From: Anniella stebbinsi | Lineage: Eukaryota; Chordata; Lepidosauria; Squamata; Anniellidae | Assembly: GCA_029215795.1 (NCBI GenBank) | Contig: JARDYH010000002.1 | Coordinates: 62,287,001 to 62,351,000, forward strand | Reading direction: 5' to 3' | Length of the DNA: 64,000 nt | In this document: in pieces, positions 57,743 through 64,000 of the stretch | Layout: the number at the start of each line of letters is the position of its first letter | Position numbering within the stretch: the first letter of the stretch is position 1 | The notes under the pieces: model-generated | Database searches by the model: none | The model's input: only the letters and a program-made list of their open reading frames with translations | What the model was told of the DNA's origin: nothing | Translations under genes and position numbers: made by a program

Positions 57743-57870
57743 CAGCTTTCCCCAACCTGGTGCCCTCCAGTCATTTTGGATTTCAACTTCCATCAGCCCC
57801 AACCAACATGACCAATGGTAAGGAATGCTGGGAGTTGAATCCAAAACATCTGGAGGGCATCAGTTTCTGT
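57743..57870. mobile_element. short inverted-repeat MITE, second copy
   Basis: Left 'cagctttccccaacctggtg' and internal inverted pair 'ttggatttcaacttcc' / 'gggagttgaatccaaa' match the layout of 27007-27108. The right terminus has diverged. Confidence 0.65.
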
Positions 57871-58377
57871 CCAGCCCAGAAACTGTCCAGCCCCACTCTT
57901 AACTCTCTGGGTAGTCCATACAGGAGCTTATGTAGGTATAAGTAGTAAGAGATAGGGAAACCTTTTTCAGATAGCATACAAACAGTTGTAACGAGACTCC
58001 TTATGTATACAACCCTGTACTTTTAATTTGGCTAATGGAAAATGGGGCAGAGCTTTGTCCCAATTGTGAGAACAATTGCAACAGCACACATATTACCATT
58101 TGGATCATTAAGCTAACACTTAGGATCACTCTCCTAATAGATTTCATTAAGTCTCTTTTATTCTGTGTGTAACCTACTCTCACCCCCATATGTGCAGCAG
58201 AAGTGCGGGTGGGGGTATTAGTCTATATTGGCAGCAGCAGAACTCAGACTATGGCAACACTATCGTAACCCTGCACTGCAACAATAAAGTAAAGAAATAA
58301 CAAATGTAATTAAAATATTTTTAAGTGAATGCAATATTTGTATATAAAACTAAAGCATTTAAATGTTAGTAATAACT
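57871..58377. other. unannotated DNA
   Basis: No feature recognised. Confidence 0.35.
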
Positions 58378-58842
58378 CTCAGGACACCCAAATATATTTC
58401 TCTATGCCTCTGACAACAGCATCAGCTAAGGATAGTGTGTCTCCTCTGAATGAATGCTTGGAGGCGGTAATGGGCTGGATGAGGAAACACAAACTGAAGC
58501 TGAATCCAGACAAGACGGAGGTGCTTACTGTCAAGGGCCACAACCTGGGGTTGGAGGTGTGTCAACCAGTTCTGGATGGGGTTACACTCCCCCTGAAAGA
58601 CTGTGTTCGCAGCTTGGGGGGTGCTCCTGGATCCGTTGCTCCAAATGAAAGCTCAGATAGATGCGATGGCCAGGAGTGCCTACTATCAGCCTCGGCTGAT
58701 ACACCAGCTGCGCCCCTTCCTAGAGTTGGAAGACCTAAAATCAGTAGTGCAAGCGCTGGTAACTTCGAGGCTCGACTTCTGCAATGCGCTGTACATAGGG
58801 CTACCTCTATGCCTAGTCCGGAAACTTCAACTAGTTCAAAAT
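58378..58842 (+). pseudogene. L2 reverse-transcriptase fragment, forward
   Basis: Starts within the catalytic-site region ('DTQIYFSMPLTTASAKDS', directly after the lost YAD) and continues through 'VMGWMRKHKLKLNPDKTEVL' and 'LVTSRLDFCNALYIGL'. A one-base insertion in the run of G near 58620 shifts the frame, so the two halves are read in different registers. It is close in sequence to the L2 at 5142-6326. It ends abruptly at about 58842 against an inverted L2 fragment. Confidence 0.85.
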
Positions 58843-58993
58843 ATCTGGGCTGTCATTTGGAGTGACGGATCCAGGAGCACCCCCAAGCTGCGAACACAGT
58901 CTTTCAGGAGGAGTGTAACCCCATCCAGAACCGGTTGACACACCTCCAAACCCAGGTTGCGGCCTTTGACAGCAAGCACCTCCGTCTTGTCTG
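58842..58993 (-). pseudogene. L2 reverse-transcriptase fragment, reversed
   Basis: This 150-bp piece is the reverse complement of about 58515-58670 in the preceding fragment and of 5711-5862 in the L2 at 5 kb. The minus-strand coding piece runs from 'DKTEV' to 'AQI'-like sequence. Because it duplicates sequence already present in the forward part, simple twin-priming inversion does not explain it. Confidence 0.8.
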
Positions 58994-60069
58994 ATGTTCA
59001 GACTGTCCTTTGAAGAAAACAGTCTTCTTCCTTTCATACCTGAATCCTGCAAAGAGTTAAAAGCCAGCTCTGTAGACCTTCCCAGTCCCTCTGGAGCACT
59101 TCCTGGGCCGGGCTGAACTGCTGGAAACTTTTCCAAGCAATCAGCCCATCTTTGAAATGCTACGTACTGATACATATTCAAATATAGTTTTTGGAGTATT
59201 TGGTTAAGAAGTTTGAATGTTTAATTTTGCAACAATACGGATTCACTACTAAGGCCTGTAATAGTAGTAGTAGTTACCATTATTATACCATTCTTAAAAC
59301 AAAGTCCACTGTAGGCATTTACCTGCATAAGGAGTAAAATTAAACCGGGGAGGGGATGTGAATGTGCACGCAAGCCCCGCCTCACATACCTCACATGCTG
59401 GGCTGCGTCAGAGATGTTCATTTATTTAGCTGAATGTGCTTATAAAATTCCCCATGTTTGGGGACCCAGTGTTATCAGGGTTCCAGATCATAGGCTGACC
59501 TGCTTACAAATCCCATTCTGATCTGTGCACTAAATTTATGAAGTTTCTGAAACAGCTGGGTGTGCGAGGACATTGAGGGTCCTTTTGTAAAGGACAGTGT
59601 TCTATTTGGAGGTGTCCTTTATTAGAAGGGCTGCTCAGTCCACTGCCCATGCCACATACTATTCACTCAACCCCCTCTGACAGTTCACTGTGTGTGGTGA
59701 GTTGCCGGGCAGTCTGCAGGAGCCTGGCAAGTGGTGCACAGTGGTCCCTGCTGCTGTGCCGAGCCATCATTTTGTGGAAAATGATGGCTCATCCTTTTAC
59801 GTAAAGTGTCCTTTTGTGTAAATGGGCATATTTATGGCTGCCCTTTCTGCAAAAGGGCCCTTTACAAAAAAGGATGAGCTGCCATTTTCTTCAAAATGGT
59901 GGCTTGGTGGATCAGTGGGGACTGCTGCACTTGCCCAACTCATCGCGCACCAAGTCAGGCAAGCATCAGGGCCTGCAGACTGGTGTCTGGGAGCTGAACT
60001 GGCAAGAAATCACCGAGCCTTGAGTCCCAGCCAGATGCCTGTGATATCCCTAGTTTAAAGATCAAGACC
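58994..60069. other. unannotated DNA with a decayed palindrome
   Basis: 'gatggctcatccttttacgt' (about 59783) and 'aaaaaaggatgagctgccat' (about 59865) form an imperfect inverted pair, perhaps a decayed MITE at 59760-59910. No gene is seen. Confidence 0.4.
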
Positions 60070-60375
60070 CATCAGAAGAACTGGATCATGAAGTTGCCCA
60101 TCAACATCACCTGGACAGCAGACTCAGCAAGGCGCACAGGTCACCTGGTCACAGTCTTCCAAACTACAGTGAAATGTACTTTATTTGTATTTAAATTATA
60201 ATAATAATTTTGAAATGTGCATTTATGCAATTAAATTAGCATAAGCAAATATTATGCAAGTAAGTGTTCTCTTTTATCCTCTTTTTTTGATGATGCATTT
60301 CTTCTTTTTTGGTGATTCGTAAAGTGCTACCCCCAGTGCCCCTTCCATTTCCCACAGTTGTCCTACAATGGTAGC
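60070..60375 (-). repeat. unnamed dispersed repeat, copy 3
   Basis: The reverse complement of the unit at 30340-30625. 'cacaggtcacctggtcacag' matches the reverse of 'gaccaggtgacctgtgtgtc', and 'aaattagcataagcaaat' matches the reverse of 'gcatatgctaattt'. Confidence 0.6.
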
Positions 60376-60501
60376 ATGTGAACATCTGCATTAGGGCTTA
60401 ACTTTTTTCATGTCTTAAGGAATTCTCCTGATTAATACTTTCATCTCAGCACATATGTGTGAATAATTAGGCTAAATCTGACAATTTTAGCAGTCCTTAG
60501 C
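60376..60501. other. unannotated spacer
   Basis: Short AT-rich spacer without recognised features. Confidence 0.35.
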
Positions 60502-61307
60502 TAGGCTGACCAGATTTTGGGAACCAAAATCCCGGTCACCCCCCCCCCCCGCCACCCTACCCACCCAAAATAACCCCCCCACCGCGTGCCCGCGCCGCCT
60601 GCCCACCCGCCTTGCACCCGCCCGCCCACCTCGCGCCTCGCACTCCTTACCTGCAAGGGGCGTCTGCTTCCCTCCTGTGCTCAAATCTACTGAGAGACAG
60701 GCTTTGCGGCCTGTCCCTCAGTAGAGCGCCGGGTGATGATGTCATCACCTGGCGCGCCACTCTGGAGCAGGCCGCGAAGCCCGCTCGCAGTAGCAGCTGG
60801 CACCGGTCGGGAGCGGACGTCCCTGCAAGGTAAGCGTGCCGCGCTCCCCCTGCCCCCCCTGCCCTCTGCTTACCTTGCAGGGACGTCCGCTGCCGTCCGG
60901 CGCCGGCTAGAACAAGCCCCGGATGGCGCAGGGGAGGAGGCCGGAACGACGCGTACCCGGAAGTGCAGGTGCGCGTTGTTCCGGCCGCCTCCCCTGCACC
61001 ATCCGGGGCTTGTTCTTGGCCAGCGCAACCGCGCTAGCCAATTACAAGCCCCGGATGGTGCAGGGGAGGAGGCCGGAATGACGCGTACCCAGAAGTGCGG
61101 GCGTGCGTCGTTCCGGCCTCTTCCCTGGCCAATCTAGGCCTTGTTCTTGGCCGGCGCAGTAGCGCTGGCTAAGAACAAGACGTAGATGGCATAGATGAGG
61201 CCCAATTTTCCAGACTTTGGGGGATATTCTTAAATTTCCCCCCGGATTCAAATTTGGCCCCCTTATTCTGGATTTGTCCAGGGGGATCCGGACGTCTGGT
61301 CACCCTA
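60502..61307. mobile_element. GC-rich multi-hairpin DNA element with TAGGCTGACC ends
   Basis: The ends 'taggctgaccagat' and 'gtctggtcaccctac' (last element base 61307) are inverted and closely match those of the inverted-dimer MITEs. The interior is GC- and CpG-rich. A module around 'ccccggatggcgcagg' and 'ggaacgacgcgtacccggaa' occurs about four times with alternating orientation between 60915 and 61145. Another inverted pair ('gacgtccctgcaaggtaagc' / 'gcttaccttgcagggacgtc') lies at about 60817-60892. An 8-bp target duplication was not found. There is no transposase. Confidence 0.7.
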
Positions 61308-62289
61308 CAGCTGCTACGGAGCCTGAAAACAGTCTACTTTGCAAACGAGCTAAATTTGACCCTTGTCACGCTCCATAACTCAATTTCTTTCCTCATTATT
61401 TTCACCATTGGCAATACCAAATTCAGTGGCACTGTGTGTGTGTGTGAGGGAAGCCACCAATATTTTGGGTATTTTAGGGTGTCTGTGTGTGGGGCCATAG
61501 GCCTCCTGCTCCTAGGGGCATCTGCTCTAGAAAGAGAGGAGAGAAGGTATTTGCCATACCTGGGATAGTAATTGCATGTGTGCTAGATTTCTTTTTAGTA
61601 CTGCTAATAATGCAAATTGTGACAATAGCATGGGTTACATATGCATATTTAACAAGTGTAGGAAACCAACTCCAGCAGCCTCAGATTTTTTTGATGTATC
61701 AATGTAGCACCAGGAAATAGCACAAAAGGGCTATGAGGACAGGAAATAAATGGGAGAAAATTGATTCATCTTATCATCACTTTCTAATTAATGTGACTCC
61801 TTCCTGTACTTTGTCATTCACACAGAATTTGTAACTAACACTTGGGTTACTTCTGCTTTGACATCTGAAGAAAAGGAAATTCTTTTAAAGCAGCTTTTCC
61901 ATCTAAATAATAATTACACTACTAGAAAGAAGAGAAGCCTGCAAACAGCGCCTCAACAACTAGAGGAACAATTCAGGTGAAGCAGACAAGAAGATATTGT
62001 TGACTGACTGTCATGAAAGTGCGTTTCAATTCCACAGAGAATACTTTTGCTATTCTATTGGTTTTATTCTGAAATTGATTCATCAAATGCCACCAGGTCA
62101 GGTTTCTTCTTTACTAAACATACCTTGTGAAAATGCTGTAATAATGCTGCAAATGTTCGGATGTAAACACTTTCATGCTATACTGTCAGAATCATCTCAG
62201 TTCAATGTTGTGACCCTTAGTTACTGGCTGTGGTATTTCTTTCCTGATTACCTCAGAGACCACATCTCTCTGATGTTTATAAAAATACT
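61308..62289. other. unannotated DNA
   Basis: A short (TG)n tract lies near 61432-61445. No gene or repeat is recognised. Confidence 0.35.
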
Positions 62290-62297
62290 GCCAATAC

Positions 62298-62617
62298 TAG
62301 GCTGACCATATGAAAAGGAGGACAGGGCTCATGTAACTTTAACAGTTGCAGAGCAAAGAGAATTTCAACCGGCGTCATTTGTATGCAATTAGTTCCTGGT
62401 GATATTCCCTCTTCATCACAACAGTTAAAGGTGCAGGCACTATACTAGAGTGACCATATACAAAAGAAGGCAGAGCCCCTGCAGCTTTAACTGTTGTGAT
62501 GAAGAGGGAATTTCACCAGGTATGAATTGCATACAACTGACACTGACTGAAATTCCCTTTTCTCTACAACTCTTAAAGTTACATGAGCCCTGTCCTCCTT
62601 TTCATATGGTCAGCCTA
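62298..62617. mobile_element. inverted-dimer MITE, dimer copy 2 (uninterrupted)
   Basis: The 320-bp element runs from 'taggctgaccatatg' to 'catatggtcagccta' and is flanked by an exact 8-bp duplication, GCCAATAC, at 62290-62297 and 62618-62625. The left half (about 150 bp) is inverted relative to the right half (about 170 bp). They meet at 'ggcactatac/tagagtgacc' near 62443. It is the cleanest reference copy. It encodes no protein; translations of it recur only because the DNA is repeated. Confidence 0.88.
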
Positions 62618-62625
62618 GCCAATAC

Positions 62626-62825
62626 CACTTGTGAGAACTAATGCAGGTGTCTGTGGGTAATTTTGGGAGAAAATGGTGGAAAGAGGAAAGTTCAATTCTC
62701 CCTGCTTGTTGCATGGTGGTCCCAATCCTAATCAGAGGCACATGCTTACATGAGAGTAAATAAAAAGCTAACCTTCAGCGACATGTTAAGTGATTAGAGT
62801 AATGTGAAGTTTGGCTTTAAGGGTC
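62626..62825. other. unannotated spacer
   Basis: About 200 bp without recognised features, between two dimer MITEs. Confidence 0.4.
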
Positions 62826-62833
62826 CATCTAAA

Positions 62834-63522
62834 TAGGCTGACCATATGAAAAGGAGGACAGGGCTCATGTAACTTTAACAGTTGCAGAGAAAAGGGAATT
62901 TCAGCCAGTGTCATTTGTATGCAATTCGTACCTGGTGAAATCCCTTCTTCATCACAACAATTAAAGTTGCAGGCACTATTGAAGGAGTGAAGACACACAC
63001 ACCGAGATGTTCTAAGCAGGAAGGTTGTTTATTGTTTGTTAGCTTGACTTATATAGATCTCTAGCAATGCTGTTTGTGAAGACACAGCAGGTTTCCACAC
63101 AGTAGAACACGCACACATAATCGTATGTCATAGGATAGCACAATGGAGCACGTAATAAGAATGCAACATAACTTCTGCTACATATTTACTGCAACAATGT
63201 TGTTGGATGGAGAAATCGTTAGCTGGCTTGCAGGAACATTTTGTATATAGCAGGATAGAGAGATTAGCAAGAAAGGAAAAACAAAGTGACTCCACATCAG
63301 GGCCTTAGCAACAATGCTTTACCAGCCATGTTCTGCCCTTCACACTATACTAGAGTGACCAGATACAAAAGAAGGCAGGGCCTCTGCAGCTTTAACTGTT
63401 GTAATGAAGAGGAAATTTCACCAGGTACGAATTGCATACAAATGATGCCGGCTGAAATTCCCTTTTCTCTACAACTGTTAAAGTTACATGAGCCCTGTCC
63501 TCCTTTTCATATGGTCAGCCTA
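62834..63522. mobile_element. inverted-dimer MITE, dimer copy 3, split by a solo LTR
   Basis: Runs from 'taggctgaccatatg' at 62834 to 'catatggtcagccta' at 63522, flanked by an exact 8-bp duplication, CATCTAAA, at 62826-62833 and 63523-63530. Once the LTR (62980-63342) and one copy of its 6-bp duplication are set aside, the remainder is about 320 bp and has the same junction as copies 1 and 2. The LTR landed within the junction filler 'cactatac'. Confidence 0.88.
62980..63342 (-). mobile_element. solo LTR (endogenous retroelement)
   Basis: A 363-bp unit starts TGAAGG and ends CCTTCA, a perfect 6-bp inverted end of the TG...CA type. It is flanked by a 6-bp duplication CACTAT (62974-62979 and 63343-63348). 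On the minus strand a TATATAAG-like box (about 63049-63056) is followed by AATAAA (about 63027-63032), supporting minus orientation. There is no internal region or coding sequence. The class is not assigned; 6-bp duplications occur in several retrovirus-like groups. Confidence 0.8.
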
Positions 63523-63530
63523 CATCTAAA

Positions 63531-64000
63531 CATTACTTTTAATATGTAGCATGCAGTTACATCTGATCTTTTTTTAAACTCAAAAGTAAGCGCTGGGGAA
63601 CCTGATCCAGGGAGAGGTCAATACCTGCAGTTTGCTTGTGTGTGTGTGTGTGTGTGGTGGGCCATTCATTGAAGGGAATGGAGTCTTTTCCTCAAATTGC
63701 ATGTGCAGAAGGTCCAAATCAGGACCACAGAAGGGGCAAAAGTTTAATAACTCTTACCCCCCCCCCCCCGAGTTAGAGCCCCAATCAAGATTGGGTCCCC
63801 CATATTTAGTTTTGAATAAACACACACAAATGCACACTCACACAAAGCTGCATACTATGTATTAAAAGTGTTTGGCTGTAAAGATCTTGGAGCTACAGGA
63901 AGTGAGGCCTGTCCTCTTCCCATTCCATGTGTCCCTTTCTGACCGCATTAGTCCTATTACCATAGCCACACTTACCACCAGCTGCCTTCAATTGTCCTTA
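63531..64000. other. unannotated DNA with simple repeats
   Basis: A (TG)n tract lies at about 63638-63656 and a 13-base C run at 63757-63769. No gene is seen to the window end. Confidence 0.4.

Noticed and set aside
62450..63549. A recurrent peptide 'IPFSLQLLKLHEP' in several frames, also near 4832
   Set aside because: It is the translation of the inverted-dimer MITE. It recurs because the DNA is repeated, and the frames are short and overlap palindromic sequence.

Overview
The window looks like gene-poor nuclear DNA from a vertebrate, most likely a squamate reptile (lizard or snake). This is inferred from the repeats. LINEs of the L2, CR1 and L1 groups lie together with many short hAT-like inverted-repeat elements (8-bp target duplications), a tRNA-derived SINE and solo LTRs. 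I recognise no bacterial, phage or plasmid feature. I also recognise no conserved host protein-coding exon. All convincing protein similarity is to retrotransposon enzymes, and most of those copies are truncated.

Layout. 0-4.7 kb: AT-rich single-copy-looking DNA with two palindromic MITEs. 4.7-7.6 kb: an inverted-dimer MITE split by an L2 LINE with a long open reverse-transcriptase frame, then a tandem duplication and an LTR-like polyadenylation region. 9.0-9.5 kb: a 5'-truncated L1 with an 18-bp target duplication. 13.4-17.9 kb: two CpG-island-like blocks, the only gene-promoter-like part of the window, with a possible minus-strand first exon (about 14672-14778) and a weaker plus-strand one. 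17.9-21.3 kb: two copies of a GCGC-rich non-autonomous DNA element. 21-31 kb: decayed SINE, hAT and L2 pieces. 31.8-35.8 kb: a third GCGC-type element, a solo LTR and a very large GC-rich foldback with MITE ends. 36.6-39.4 kb: two L2 tails end to end, then a decayed CR1 LINE. 41-49.7 kb: several MITEs and LINE scraps. 50-57 kb: mostly featureless, with a near-perfect 119-bp hairpin MITE. 58.4-59 kb: two L2 fragments head to head. 60.5-61.3 kb: a GC-rich multi-hairpin element. 62.3-63.5 kb: two more inverted-dimer MITEs, one split by a solo LTR.

The best candidate for something undescribed is the inverted-dimer MITE family. Three copies share the same internal junction and sit in exact 8-bp target duplications, so the palindromic dimer itself seems to be the unit that moved. 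The GC-rich foldback at 60.5-61.3 kb has nearly the same ends and may use the same transposase. The insertions give a local order of events: the dimer at 4.7 kb is older than its L2, and the dimer at 62.8 kb is older than its LTR. Family names such as hAT rest on end sequence and duplication length only; no transposase gene was seen.
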